This document shows positions 18,953 to 28,123 of a stretch of 64,000 nucleotides of DNA, in pieces. Within the stretch, counting starts at the first letter, position 1. The number at the start of each line of letters is the position of its first letter. This DNA comes from an uncultured Sutterella sp. (GTDB lineage Bacteria > Pseudomonadota > Gammaproteobacteria > Burkholderiales > Burkholderiaceae_F), in NCBI GenBank assembly GCA_944392755.1, contig CALXXT010000070.1:1-64000 (forward strand), given 5' to 3'. The position numbers were made by a program, and so were the translations under genes. The notes beneath the pieces were generated by a model that was not told the DNA's origin, ran no database searches, and was given only the letters and a program-made list of their open reading frames with translations.

Positions 18953-21406
18953 TTACCAAGCGAAGCGAACGCCGACGCTCCAGCGCCACGGCGATTCGAT
19001 TTCGCCGCCGTCCGCATAGTTGAAGTCGGCGTAGACGTAGGTCGAATCGGTAACGTTGTAGTTGGCGCCGATGCCGAGTTCGTACCAGGTGTCGCCGAGC
19101 TCCTCGTTCAGCGTGCGGCGCTGGCTGCCCTGACGGAAGGTCACGTCCGCATCGCCCTGGAAGTCGTGCAGAACCGAAGCGCGGAAGTAAGCGCTTCCTT
19201 TCTTGTCCGGGCAGAGAAGACCGGCCTGAACGCCCAGGCGGCCCACCGTCATGTCGACGGCTTCGTTCGTGACGCGGATGTCCTTGAAGTCGTAGTCGGC
19301 GCCCCAGATGTGACCGTACATGATTTCAGCCTGCGGTTCGACGTAGGCATAGGATGTCACCGGGAAGCGCCAGCCGGCTTCGGCCGACACGCTCACCGCG
19401 TTCGTATCGTAGGAGGCCGTGCCGGCGCCCGCGATGTTGTTGTGATCGAACGTCACGTCGTTGGAGAGATAGCCGTATTTGACCGTGCCATCCAGGTAGA
19501 AGCCGTTGTCGGCGAGCCACGTTCCGTAAAGCGTGAAGTCGTAGTTGTAGTTGTCGCCGTCGCCGAGAGCAAACGTGCTGTCGCCGCGCGTGTACGAGAA
19601 GGCACCGCCCACGAGCAGGTTCGTGCCCGCGATCTTGTGATCGTAGCCGGCCTGCACGCCGTAGTACTTGTTCTCGACGTTCTGAGAGCCGAACTCATCC
19701 TTGCCGTTGTAGATTCGCGCCCAGCCGCCGTTGTTGTAGCCCTTCTGGTCGCGGATTTCGCCCAAACGGTACTGCATGTGGTTCATCGCAGAACGCCACT
19801 GCATGTAGCCCACGGCCGCCAGCTGCGAGAAGCCGTGCGTCACGCCGTTTTCTTCGCCCGCACGGATGCCGGCGACGCCGCCCGCGCCTTCATTCGCGTC
19901 CGCATCCCAGACGGCATTGAGGCCGTCGTTGATGCCCGAGGCGGCAAGCGACATGTTGTAGTCAGCATCGCCGGCATCGACCAGCGAAGCCACCTTTTCA
20001 AACTGCGAAGCCGCGTCGGTGCCGTTGTTGCGGGCCTGGGCCGTGAGCGAAGCGTTCTCACCGAGCGTCGTCACGGTGAATACCGCATCCTCTGCCGCGA
20101 GCGCTTCATCGCTGAAGTTCGCCACGACGTTGCCGTTCGCCGTCGTGATGGATGCCTTCGAAGTGGCCGAAGTCAAGGAAACCGTATTCGTGCCGGTCCC
20201 CTCAAGCGTGCCGAGCTTCATCTCAACGCCTTCGCCGAGCGAAACCGTGGAGTTCGTCAGCGCCATCGTGCCGCTTTCAGCTGCAACATTGCCCTTCACG
20301 ACGTTCAGCGTGGCATTGGTGCCGGAAACCGTGGCATTTTCCGCGATGCTGATCGCGTTGCCGCCTTCGGCCTCGTTGGTGACGGCAACGGTCGTCGCAC
20401 CGCCCGCACCGGTAAAGGCGACGCTGGTGGCGGAACCAACGTCCACCGTCGCAGAGCTCGCACTCGGCGAAGTCAGATCAACATTCGGAGCAGAAACCGT
20501 CACGCCCTGCGTTTTTTCAGCTCCCGCTGCCGCCCTGGTAATGACGGCAGCCTGGTCGCCGCTGATCGAGATTGAATTGCCGGCGGACACCACGGTCGAG
20601 GCCTCGGCGTCGCTCTGTCGGGTCTGGTAGATGCCGTAGCGGCCCGCCTCAATCGTCAGCGTATCGGCGGCCGAAATTTCAGCATAGACCGCCCCCGACC
20701 CCGGCGTCTCATTCCAGTTTCGATCCTGGTCGAAAACGTCAACCGCATCCAGTCCCGCTTCAATCTTGACGTTCTGCGCGTTGAGCTTCATGCCCGCATT
20801 GATCCCTTCGACCTCGCTTGACTGCAGCGCCATAACCGTCACTGCCGTCTTGTTCTTGCTGTTGGATTTGATGCTGAGCGTGCCGCCGGCCGTCAAATCG
20901 ACCAAACCGCTGCTCGTTCCCGAAAGCTGCGAGCTGATGACGGTCGTCTCGCCTTGCAAGGTGATGTCGCCGGCCGCATTCACTCGTATCGTGCCGCCCA
21001 TCGCATGAACCGGAATCGGAGCCTGCGAATCGGTCAAGTCGGACGTCACGACCGACACGGAATCCACATCTTGAATCGTCAGGGTATGCCCGCCCGAGGC
21101 ATACAGTCCGTTGACGCCGGTGTCAGTCTGCTGGAGGCCCTTGATTTGGATGTCGAGAGAGGCCAAGTTGCTGACGGTCACATCCTGCGTGGTAGCGTGG
21201 ATGCCGCCCTTCCATGCTCCTTCGATGAGGAGAGTTTCGTTCCCCGTCTCGCCTTTGACGTCCTGATTGGCGAAGGCCGGACTTTTGCCGTTTTCGTCCG
21301 TCCACGTTTGGGTGGAATTGTCCGTCGTGATGATGACAGGGTCCGCCGCCGCAGCCGAACCGATCAGAGCCAATCCGATGGCAGTTGCAAGCAATGTCTT
21401 ATGCAT
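18953..21406 (-). CDS. Type V autotransporter (surface protein)
   Basis: An 817-residue autotransporter. The signal peptide MHKTLLATAIGLALIGSAAA precedes a passenger of about 500 residues rich in Thr, Ser, Asn, Val and Gly with repetitive beta-strand periodicity, typical of a beta-helix. From about residue 535 the outer-membrane barrel begins (GFSQLAAVGYMQWRSAMNHM, GWARIYNGKDEFG), with alternating aromatic strands and the terminal Trp of WRWSVGVRFAW needed for Bam recognition. No protease triad is evident, so it is more likely an adhesin or surface antigen. AGGAG precedes the ATG. A 10-base G tract lies 81-90 bases upstream. Confidence 0.9.
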   Translation of the reverse strand: MHKTLLATAIGLALIGSAAAADPVIITTDNSTQTWTDENGKSPAFANQDVKGETGNETLLIEGAWKGGIHATTQDVTVSNLASLDIQIKGLQQTDTGVNGLYASGGHTLTIQDVDSVSVVTSDLTDSQAPIPVHAMGGTIRVNAAGDITLQGETTVISSQLSGTSSGLVDLTAGGTLSIKSNSKNKTAVTVMALQSSEVEGINAGMKLNAQNVKIEAGLDAVDVFDQDRNWNETPGSGAVYAEISAADTLTIEAGRYGIYQTRQSDAEASTVVSAGNSISISGDQAAVITRAAAGAEKTQGVTVSAPNVDLTSPSASSATVDVGSATSVAFTGAGGATTVAVTNEAEGGNAISIAENATVSGTNATLNVVKGNVAAESGTMALTNSTVSLGEGVEMKLGTLEGTGTNTVSLTSATSKASITTANGNVVANFSDEALAAEDAVFTVTTLGENASLTAQARNNGTDAASQFEKVASLVDAGDADYNMSLAASGINDGLNAVWDADANEGAGGVAGIRAGEENGVTHGFSQLAAVGYMQWRSAMNHMQYRLGEIRDQKGYNNGGWARIYNGKDEFGSQNVENKYYGVQAGYDHKIAGTNLLVGGAFSYTRGDSTFALGDGDNYNYDFTLYGTWLADNGFYLDGTVKYGYLSNDVTFDHNNIAGAGTASYDTNAVSVSAEAGWRFPVTSYAYVEPQAEIMYGHIWGADYDFKDIRVTNEAVDMTVGRLGVQAGLLCPDKKGSAYFRASVLHDFQGDADVTFRQGSQRRTLNEELGDTWYELGIGANYNVTDSTYVYADFNYADGGEIESPWRWSVGVRFAW

Positions 21407-21486
21407 GGTGTCTCCTGATGTTCTTGATTGAAAATCTGCAAACCGCCCGGGAAAAGCCCAAACGTAAGCCGGAACAGGATGAACTA

Positions 21487-21496
21487 CCCCCCCCCC
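21487..21496 (-). repeat. Homopolymeric tract: ten G on the gene strand upstream of the autotransporter
   Basis: Ten consecutive C on the plus strand, so ten G on the coding strand, 81-90 bases upstream of the autotransporter ATG. A TTGTC element directly precedes it on the coding strand. Slipped-strand changes in such tracts alter promoter spacing in other surface-antigen genes. It is by far the longest such tract I noticed in an intergenic region of this window. Confidence 0.9.
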
Positions 21497-21564
21497 GACA
21501 ATTAGGGTTTCTACCAGATATCGTTTGGAAACGGCTTTTGATCAGGAGTTTCTAGACAGCCAAT

Positions 21565-21591
21565 CCGTGTTGTTGCTTAATGACAACACGG
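21565..21591. repeat. Nine-base inverted repeat upstream of the autotransporter
   Basis: CCGTGTTGT (21565-21573) and ACAACACGG (21583-21591) are exact inverse complements around a nine-base spacer, TGCTTAATG. On the plus strand GTTTTCTG follows, which could make it a weak terminator. On the gene strand it lies about 70 bases beyond the G tract and could equally be an operator or a structured leader. Confidence 0.6.
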
Positions 21592-21612
21592 GTTTTCTGA
21601 AATCCTTGGACG

Positions 21613-21646
21613 CAAAAAAAAGCCCCGATCGATTCAAACCGGGGCC
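21613..21646 (-). terminator. Rho-independent terminator after purF
   Basis: On the minus strand a stem GCCCCG / CGGGGC (21640-21645 and 21622-21627) is followed by eight T. It lies about 25 bases past the purF stop and separates purF from the autotransporter. Confidence 0.85.
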
Positions 21647-21671
21647 TTCGGAAGGATTCGCTGTCTGACGA

Positions 21672-23132
21672 TTACGCTCGATTGCGGCTCAAGCGTTCAA
21701 GATACTCTTCCGTCACCGTGCCCGTGACGTAGACGCCGTCGAAGCACGAGCAGTCGAAAACGTCGATCTTCGGATTGAGCTCATGAAGCGAAGCCTTCAG
21801 GCCTTCGAGCGTCTGATAGATCACGGCATCCGCACCGAGCTCGCGCGCGACGGCCTCTTCGTCCTTTCCGTCCCCGCAAAGAAGCTCAGCCTTGGTCGGC
21901 ATGTCGATTCCGTAGACGTTCGGGAACATGACGCGGGGCGCCGAAGACGCGACGAAGACCTTTTTCGCGCCCGACTCGCGGGCCATGCGGACGATTTCCT
22001 TCATGGTCGTGCCGCGAACGATCGAGTCGTCGACGAGAAGCACGTTCTTGTCCTTGAATTCGACGGGCATGGCGTTGAGCTTCTGGCGCACGCTCTTCTT
22101 GCGGATCGCCTGCCCGGGCATGATGAAGGTGCGGCCGACGTAGCGGTTCTTGATGAAGCCCTCGCGATATGGAATGTGCAGGCGATCGGCCAGCTCCTGC
22201 GCGCAGGGGCGCGAACTGTCCGGAATCGGCATCACGACGTCCACCTCGGAGAGATCCAGCTTTTCCTTGAGCGTTGCGGCAAGGTGCCGGCCGAGGTTCA
22301 GACGCGCAGCGTAAACGTTGATGCCGTCGATCGTGGAATCGGGGCGCGCAAAGTAGACGTATTCGAAGGCGCAGGGGTTGTGGCAGGGATGCTCGGCGCA
22401 CTGACGCGTCGTGCAGTTCCCCTCCAAGTCGATCCAGAGCGCTTCTCCGGGCTCGAGATCGCGTTCGACCGTGAAGCCGAGACCGATCATCGTCACCGAT
22501 TCCGAGCTCACCATGTATTCGAGGTTGCCCTTTTCGGAGCGGTTCGTGCCGAAGCAGATCGGACGAATCCCGTTCGGATCGCGGAAGGCAAGGAGCCCCT
22601 TCCCGGCGATGAGCGCGATGACGGCGTAGGAGCCCTCGACGCGGCGGTGAACGGCGGCAACCGCTTCGAAGACCGCATCGGCGTCGAGCTTGCGCGCCTG
22701 CGTGACGCGTGAGATTTCATCGGCGAGGACGTTGAGGAGCACTTCCGAGTCGCTCGTCGTGTTGATGTGGCGGCGGTCCGCTTCGTAGAGCTCCTGCTTG
22801 AGCGCATCGGCGTTCGTCAGGTTGCCGTTGTGGGCGAACATGATCCCGAAGGGCGCATTCACATAGAAGGGCTGCGACTCCTGATTCGTGCTCGCGCACC
22901 CCTGCGTCGGATAACGGACGTGTCCGATCCCCATCTTGCCAGTGAGGTCGCGCATGTTGCGCGTGCGGAAGACGTCCGTGACGAGCCCCATCGCCTTATG
23001 CATGTGGAAGGTGAGTCCGTCGAGCGTCGCGATGCCCGCGGCGTCCTGACCCCGGTGCTGCAGGAGAAGAAGCGCGTCGTAAAGACGCTGATTGACGGGT
23101 TCGTCGGAAAGAAGGGCAACGATGCCGCACAT
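21672..23132 (-). CDS. purF: Amidophosphoribosyltransferase
   Basis: A 486-residue enzyme for the first committed step of purine synthesis: PRPP plus glutamine to 5-phosphoribosylamine. After Met removal Cys2 of MCGIVALL becomes the glutaminase nucleophile. The class II glutaminase domain includes LLQHRGQDAAGI and IGHVRYPTQG; the phosphoribosyltransferase domain has the PRPP loop VLLVDDSIVRGTT near residues 365-377. Length is normal for the non-iron-sulfur proteobacterial form. It follows cvpA on the same strand after 142 bases, as in many proteobacteria, and ends the fimV-to-purF gene run. Confidence 0.97.
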   Translation of the reverse strand: MCGIVALLSDEPVNQRLYDALLLLQHRGQDAAGIATLDGLTFHMHKAMGLVTDVFRTRNMRDLTGKMGIGHVRYPTQGCASTNQESQPFYVNAPFGIMFAHNGNLTNADALKQELYEADRRHINTTSDSEVLLNVLADEISRVTQARKLDADAVFEAVAAVHRRVEGSYAVIALIAGKGLLAFRDPNGIRPICFGTNRSEKGNLEYMVSSESVTMIGLGFTVERDLEPGEALWIDLEGNCTTRQCAEHPCHNPCAFEYVYFARPDSTIDGINVYAARLNLGRHLAATLKEKLDLSEVDVVMPIPDSSRPCAQELADRLHIPYREGFIKNRYVGRTFIMPGQAIRKKSVRQKLNAMPVEFKDKNVLLVDDSIVRGTTMKEIVRMARESGAKKVFVASSAPRVMFPNVYGIDMPTKAELLCGDGKDEEAVARELGADAVIYQTLEGLKASLHELNPKIDVFDCSCFDGVYVTGTVTEEYLERLSRNRA

Positions 23133-23274
23133 AGACGTGAATCCTCAAGAGTCGAAGCGCGGTGCGCGCTTGCGGGAAAAGACGGAGTGACTGGAATCGC
23201 CCGTTCGAGCGCAGAGGGAGTCCTTCGACTCTCGATGCGGCTTCATGAACAGGCGTACGGTCATTTCGGAGTGA

Positions 23275-23790
23275 TTAAAGAATGGACGCGGGTCCGCGCT
23301 CGCTGCGGCGCAGACCGGCAATCCAGTCGGGAAGATAGGGCAACGACCAGTCGATGAGCGTTTCAGCCGGCCCGATGAGCGAAGACTGCCGCCACATGCG
23401 GCTCGAATGAATGCTCTCGGGCATGCCGAAGAGAAAGACCGCCGCGCAAACGACGACGATCCCGCGCACAAAGCCGAAGACCGCACCGAGCGCACGGTCT
23501 TCAAAGGTGATTTCGGCAGCCTCCATGAGTCGGCGCAGAATTTTTCCGAGAAGCCCCGCCGCAAAAAGCGTGAACACCACGACGAGCACGGCGGAAATCA
23601 TCACGCGCGGCAGGTATCCGATCGACTCGAGCGGCATCGCTTCGGCAATGTCGGCCGAGAAGTTCATGGCAAGAATGATGCCGACGACCCAACCCGCAAT
23701 GGCCAGAATTTCGCGTACGACGCCGCGCCAGACGCCCACGAGGGTCGAGCCGGCCAAAAGCGCCAGAATGATCCAGTCGATTTCAGTCAT
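23275..23790 (-). CDS. cvpA: CvpA family membrane protein
   Basis: A 171-residue inner-membrane protein with about four helices, opening MTEIDWIILALLAGSTLVGV and containing the conserved GVWRGVVREI motif and DRALGAVFGFVRGIVVV. CvpA is required for colicin V production in E. coli; homologues affect envelope tolerance to bile salts. Position between the SPOR-protein gene and purF is the standard betaproteobacterial order. No purine-rich ribosome site is seen before the ATG at 23790, but the usual N-terminus supports this start. Confidence 0.92.
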   Translation of the reverse strand: MTEIDWIILALLAGSTLVGVWRGVVREILAIAGWVVGIILAMNFSADIAEAMPLESIGYLPRVMISAVLVVVFTLFAAGLLGKILRRLMEAAEITFEDRALGAVFGFVRGIVVVCAAVFLFGMPESIHSSRMWRQSSLIGPAETLIDWSLPYLPDWIAGLRRSERGPASIL

Positions 23791-23865
23791 GCGGAGGAAA
23801 GCTTGCAGCCGCGCTCGGGACGCGGCGGGTTTCGGACGGGCGACATTTTAGACGAAGACGAACCG

Positions 23866-24951
23866 CTACTGTCGGCTCACGAGGGGCTTCGATGCGATGC
23901 CGTTCAGAACAATCGTTCCGACGACGCCTTCGGCCTCCTTCTTCGTCTTGAACAGACCCGCACGCACGCGCCAGAGCGTCGTGGCGCGCGTCTCGACCGG
24001 CATGCGGTAGGCCGGAAGTCCCAGAAGCGAAAGGCGCTTCACGGCGCGTTCGGCCTCGCGCTCGCTGCTCGTCGCCATGACCTGCACGTACCACCCCGTA
24101 CCCGTGGGCGGCTCGATCCCGACGGAGGGCTCGCTCTTCGCTGCGGGGCGCTCCGACTTGGAGGTGGGCTTCACTTCCGTCGGCTTTCCTTCCGAAGGCT
24201 TCGGAGCCGCGGCTTTCTTTTCAGCGGGCTTCGCGGCGGCGGAAGCCTCGCCCGACTTCTGCACGTCCGGCACCGGCGCCTTCGGCTCCGATTCGGCGGG
24301 AACCGTCGGAATGTCGAGCTTCGTCTGCGTCTCGCTCACCTCGGGAATTTCGGTCGAAAGGGGCGACTTCGCAAAATCCTCTTCGTTGTCGAGCACGAAA
24401 GGAGCGGCAACGACGACCGCCATGAGAAGCGCAGCTGCGCCGACGAGGCGGTGCTTCGTGCGCCGACGCGCGAGAAGCTCCTCGTCCGAAGGCGGAAGAG
24501 GCTCGGGCTTCGGAACGCGCTTGACGGCCGTGCGGCGCGGCACGGGCTCGCGCACGACGGCGGGCTCCGGAATCGGCGCTTCGGAGTCTGGGTCCGGCTC
24601 CTCAGGCTTCGCGCCGGACTCCGCTGCCGCCGGCTCCTCCAAATCGGGATCGGCGCCGGGGAGATCCTCTTCGGGAACCGGTGCCGGCGGAACCGGCGCC
24701 TCCCGACGGGCCTTGGCGGCCGCTTCGCGCTCGCGCGCCTCAGCTTCCGCAATGCCGTAGGGATCGTACCCGCGGTCCGGAGCGTCCGAGGGCTTCACGA
24801 CGTCGAAGGCGGGCGGAGCGGATTCGCCGGGGGAATCGGACTTCACCGGCTCCCAGGGCGCCGGAGCAGCTTCTTCAGCCTGCGGCACATCCATCGTCGG
24901 ATCCTTGCGCTCGTCGGGCGCGTCATTTTTGCGGAAGGGATTCTTGAACAT
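23866..24951 (-). CDS. SPOR-domain cell-division/envelope protein (DedD-like)
   Basis: A 361-residue single-pass protein. A cytoplasmic acidic Pro/Glu-rich region (about residues 1-175) is followed by one membrane helix (LVGAAALLMAVVVAAPFVLD), then a periplasmic Lys/Pro/Ala linker and a C-terminal SPOR domain (GWYVQVMATSSEREAERAVK ... LWRVRAGLFKTKKEA). SPOR domains bind peptidoglycan stripped of stem peptides at the septum. Position between folC and cvpA matches dedD. The cytoplasmic part is unusually long for DedD. GAGGA precedes the ATG. Confidence 0.88.
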   Translation of the reverse strand: MFKNPFRKNDAPDERKDPTMDVPQAEEAAPAPWEPVKSDSPGESAPPAFDVVKPSDAPDRGYDPYGIAEAEAREREAAAKARREAPVPPAPVPEEDLPGADPDLEEPAAAESGAKPEEPDPDSEAPIPEPAVVREPVPRRTAVKRVPKPEPLPPSDEELLARRRTKHRLVGAAALLMAVVVAAPFVLDNEEDFAKSPLSTEIPEVSETQTKLDIPTVPAESEPKAPVPDVQKSGEASAAAKPAEKKAAAPKPSEGKPTEVKPTSKSERPAAKSEPSVGIEPPTGTGWYVQVMATSSEREAERAVKRLSLLGLPAYRMPVETRATTLWRVRAGLFKTKKEAEGVVGTIVLNGIASKPLVSRQ

Positions 24952-24978
24952 GGAAAATCCTCGCCTAACGATAGCGCC

Positions 24979-26286
24979 CTAGCCTTCGGCGGCAAGCGCC
25001 TCCATGACCGCAGTGACGGTCACAAATGAACCAAACACGATGATTCTAACAGGGCGATCGGGCGCATCCGCGAGCATTTTTCGAGCAGCGTCACGGGCCT
25101 TCGCGAGAGATTCCACAGGATTCTCCGAAGCGGTCACGGCCGATCGCTCGACGCCGCCCTCGACGAGCGAGGCCAGAATTTCTTCGGTCGTCGTGCCGCG
25201 GGGTCCCGGAATTCCGGAAGCAAACCAATGATCGATTTCGGGCTTGACGATCCGAATCACGGACGGCCGATCCTTGTCGACCAGCATGCCGAACACGGCA
25301 AGCGTGCGCTCTCCCGCGCGCTTCGTGTCGGCGAGGTTCACGACGAGCGCCTCTGCGGCGTTCGGATTGTGCCCGACGTCGAGAATCGTCGGACAGGGCT
25401 CTTCGCGGACCCGCTCGAAACGCGCGGGAATGCGCACCGAGCGCAGTCCCTCGGCGACGGCCGCCGCGTCGATCGGCAGCCGGCCGCGCAGCTCCATCAC
25501 CGCGGCAAGCGCGCCCGCGGCGTTGCGGTACTGGTTGCGCCCGACGAGCGCGGGCCTCGGAAGACCCTCGATGCGCTCTTCGCCGAAGATGAAGTCGAAG
25601 GTGCCGTCCGCATGCGCCTTGACGTCGAAATCGCGTCCTGCGGCGAGGTAGTGCGCGCCGATTTCCCGAGCATATTCCGGAATCGTCGCCGGGGGTTCGG
25701 GATCGGCGCAGATCGCCGGACGGCCCGAACGGTAAATATGCGCCTTCTCAAGACCGATCGCTTCGCGCGTCGAGCCGAGGAAGGCCGTGTGATCGATCCC
25801 GACGGCGCAGATGACGGAGACGTCCGGATCAACCGCGTTGATCGCGTCGAGCCGCCCTCCGAGACCGATTTCCAGCACGACGACGTCGAGCGCCGACTTC
25901 TGAAAGAGCCGAAGGATGGCGAGCCCCGTGAATTCAAAGTAGGAGAGCGAAAGCCCTCGGCGCGCGTCCTCGACCTCCTTGAGGCATTCGACGAGCGCTT
26001 CGTCGCTGGCCTCGCGGCCGCAAAGCAGCGCACGCTCATTGAATCGGATGAGATGCGGCGACGTGTGCATGCCGGTGCGCAGGCCCGCCGCGCGGCAGAT
26101 GCGCTCGATCATGGCGCAAGTCGATCCCTTGCCGTTCGTTCCCGCCACCGTAACGACGGGACACTCAAAGCGAATTCCCATTCGCTCGATCATGAGCTTC
26201 ATGCGGTCGAGGCCGAGATCAATCGGCTTTTCGTGAAGCTTTTCGACGTGCGCGAGCCAGTCGTCAAGCGTGCAGAGCGGTTCCAT
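24979..26286 (-). CDS. folC: Dihydrofolate synthase / folylpolyglutamate synthase
   Basis: A 435-residue Mur-ligase-fold enzyme that adds glutamate to dihydropteroate and to reduced folates. The ATP P-loop reads VAGTNGKGSTCAMIE (about residues 47-61), followed by SPHLIRFNER and the metal-binding ICAVGIDHTAFLG. The C-terminal domain has ILDVGHNPNAAEALV. Start ATG at 26286 has AAGGA upstream. It lies between accD and the SPOR gene as usual, but a terminator-like hairpin separates it from accD, so it may have its own promoter. Confidence 0.95.
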   Translation of the reverse strand: MEPLCTLDDWLAHVEKLHEKPIDLGLDRMKLMIERMGIRFECPVVTVAGTNGKGSTCAMIERICRAAGLRTGMHTSPHLIRFNERALLCGREASDEALVECLKEVEDARRGLSLSYFEFTGLAILRLFQKSALDVVVLEIGLGGRLDAINAVDPDVSVICAVGIDHTAFLGSTREAIGLEKAHIYRSGRPAICADPEPPATIPEYAREIGAHYLAAGRDFDVKAHADGTFDFIFGEERIEGLPRPALVGRNQYRNAAGALAAVMELRGRLPIDAAAVAEGLRSVRIPARFERVREEPCPTILDVGHNPNAAEALVVNLADTKRAGERTLAVFGMLVDKDRPSVIRIVKPEIDHWFASGIPGPRGTTTEEILASLVEGGVERSAVTASENPVESLAKARDAARKMLADAPDRPVRIIVFGSFVTVTAVMEALAAEG

Positions 26287-26301
26287 GGTGCATCCTTTCA
26301 G

Positions 26302-26332
26302 AAAAAAGAGGCCGCCCGATGCGGGCAGCCTC
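26302..26332 (-). terminator. Terminator between accD and folC
   Basis: On the minus strand GAGGCTGCCCG pairs with CGGGCGGCCTC (one mismatch, three-base loop) and is followed by TTTTTTC. It starts about 30 bases after the accD stop. Confidence 0.75.
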
Positions 26333-26362
26333 GCATGTTCAGGATCTTAATCCGAAGGCCGA

Positions 26363-27235
26363 TCAAATGCCGATGACGGGCGCCTTCTTCATGAGGAGCT
26401 GGACGATTTCGGAAATGCGGGCGCGCAGGTCCCTGCGGTCGACGATCATGTCGAGCTGACCCTTCTTCATGAGGAATTCGGCGCGCTGGAACCCTTCGGG
26501 AAGCTTTTCGCGCACGGTCTGTTCGATGACGCGCGGGCCGGCGAACCCGATCAAGGCGTTCGGCTCGGCGATGACGACGTCGGCGACAAAGGCAAACGAA
26601 GCCGACACGCCGCCCATCGTCGGGTCGGTGAGCACGGTGATGAACGGCAGTCCCGCATCTGCAAGACGGCGGCAGGCGGCCGTCGTTTTCGCCATCTGGT
26701 AGAGCGACGTGAGGCCTTCCTGCATGCGGGCACCGCCCGAAGCGGCAAAGCACACGAACGGCGTGCGAAGCGTCACCGCGCGCTCGACGCCGCGGCAGAA
26801 GCGCTCGCCCACGACGCTTCCCATGGAGCCGCCCATGAAGCCGAATTCGAAGGCGGCGGCAACCATCGGCTCGCGCCGCACGGTGCCCTCCATCACGACG
26901 ATGGCGTCGGTTTCGCCCGTAGCCTTGTGCGCCGATTCGAGGCGCTTCGGATAGGGCTTGCTGTCGACGAACTTCAAGAAGTCCTCGGCTACCACGTTCG
27001 CCGCGATTTCTCTGGCCGAATCCGGATCAAAGAAGGAGAGGAGGCGCGAGCGGGCGCCGAGCCGGAAGTGGTGGCCGCACTTCGGACAGACCTTCAGGCT
27101 CTGCTCGAGCTCTTCTGTGTAGAGCGGCTGCTCGCATCCCGGACACTTCGTCCACACGCCTTCGGGAATGGGACTGCGGCCGCGGGGCTCTTCCTCGCGC
27201 TTGATTTTCGGAAGAATGTGATGAATCCAGCTCAT
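26363..27235 (-). CDS. accD: Acetyl-CoA carboxylase, carboxyltransferase subunit beta
   Basis: A 290-residue subunit that, with AccA, transfers carboxyl from biotin to acetyl-CoA, making malonyl-CoA for fatty acid synthesis. The N-terminal zinc ribbon is complete: [15 protein letters not shown] and then [11 protein letters not shown] (four Cys). The crotonase-fold core includes [17 protein letters not shown] and [13 protein letters not shown], with [13 protein letters not shown] forming the oxyanion-hole region. GAGG precedes the ATG. trpFBA, which usually lies between truA and accD in betaproteobacteria, is missing. Confidence 0.97.
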   Translation of the reverse strand: MSWIHHILPKIKREEEPRGRSPIPEGVWTKCPGCEQPLYTEELEQSLKVCPKCGHHFRLGARSRLLSFFDPDSAREIAANVVAEDFLKFVDSKPYPKRLESAHKATGETDAIVVMEGTVRREPMVAAAFEFGFMGGSMGSVVGERFCRGVERAVTLRTPFVCFAASGGARMQEGLTSLYQMAKTTAACRRLADAGLPFITVLTDPTMGGVSASFAFVADVVIAEPNALIGFAGPRVIEQTVREKLPEGFQRAEFLMKKGQLDMIVDRRDLRARISEIVQLLMKKAPVIGI

Positions 27236-27310
27236 GCGTTTGCCTCAATGGGGAGATTTCGCAGAATTATAGGTGCGCGTTCGGCCTGAAAACCACGGCC
27301 AAAACGCCGT

Positions 27311-28123
27311 TTAACGGCTAATGCGTACGGGAGAAGCGTCCGAAAACACCGAACCGAAGGGTCCGGCCGCCTCCTGCGGAACGTCGGCCGCATATTCGAC
27401 GCCCGTTAGGTAGAGCCCGCAGGGGCTGAACGTCGGCGCTGCGGCGGAACGGCATTTCGCGGCGAGAACCTCGGCCATCCATTCGACGGGCTCGCGTCCC
27501 GTCCCGATGTAGATGAGCGTTCCCACGATGTTGCGCACCATATGCTGCAAAAAGGCGTTCGCCCGGAGGCGCACGCCCACGAAGCTTCCGACGCGCACGA
27601 CGTCGAGCGCCTCCATCGTGCGCACGGGCGTCGCCGCCTGGCACTCCGCAGCCCGAAAGCTCGTGAAGTCATGCGTGCCGAGGAGCGTCTTCGCCGCTTC
27701 GGCCATCCGCTCGTGATCGAGCGGCCGGAAGACCCAGCCCGTGCGCAGCCTCATGATGGGCGAACGCACGGGATCGTTCAGAATCCAGTATTCATACGTG
27801 CGCGAACGCGCGGAGAAGCGCGCATGAAAGTCCTCCGGCACCTCGCGCATCCAGCGAACGGCGACGCTTTTCGGAAGATTGGTGTTCAAGCCCCGCACCC
27901 AGCTCTCGGGCCGGCGAAGCGCCTCCGTCGCGAAGCTCACGACTTGGTGCGTCGCGTGCACGCCCGCATCGGTGCGTCCAGCGCAGATCGTCGGCGTCGG
28001 ACGGCCCAGAAAAGCTTCGAGCGCGCGTTCAAGCGCCGCCTGCACGGTGGGCTGATCGGGCTGAACCTGCCAGCCCGAAAACTCCGACCCGTCGTATTCG
28101 ATCCCGAGCGCGACGATCATCAC
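27311..28123 (-). CDS. truA: tRNA pseudouridine(38-40) synthase
   Basis: A 270-residue TruA. The catalytic aspartate lies in CAGRTDAGVHATHQVV; other family blocks are FHARFSARSRTYEYWI, HDFTSFRAAECQ and FLQHMVRNIVGTL. It converts U38-U40 of the anticodon arm to pseudouridine. Its ATG overlaps the fimV stop as ATGA (28120-28123), so it is probably translated by coupling from fimV. 75 bases downstream comes accD. Confidence 0.96.
   Translation of the reverse strand: MMIVALGIEYDGSEFSGWQVQPDQPTVQAALERALEAFLGRPTPTICAGRTDAGVHATHQVVSFATEALRRPESWVRGLNTNLPKSVAVRWMREVPEDFHARFSARSRTYEYWILNDPVRSPIMRLRTGWVFRPLDHERMAEAAKTLLGTHDFTSFRAAECQAATPVRTMEALDVVRVGSFVGVRLRANAFLQHMVRNIVGTLIYIGTGREPVEWMAEVLAAKCRSAAAPTFSPCGLYLTGVEYAADVPQEAAGPFGSVFSDASPVRISR

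Noticed and set aside
18953..21406. Protease activity of the autotransporter passenger
   Set aside because: No GDSGS serine-protease motif, GDSL lipase motif or RGD was seen; only beta-helix-like repeats.
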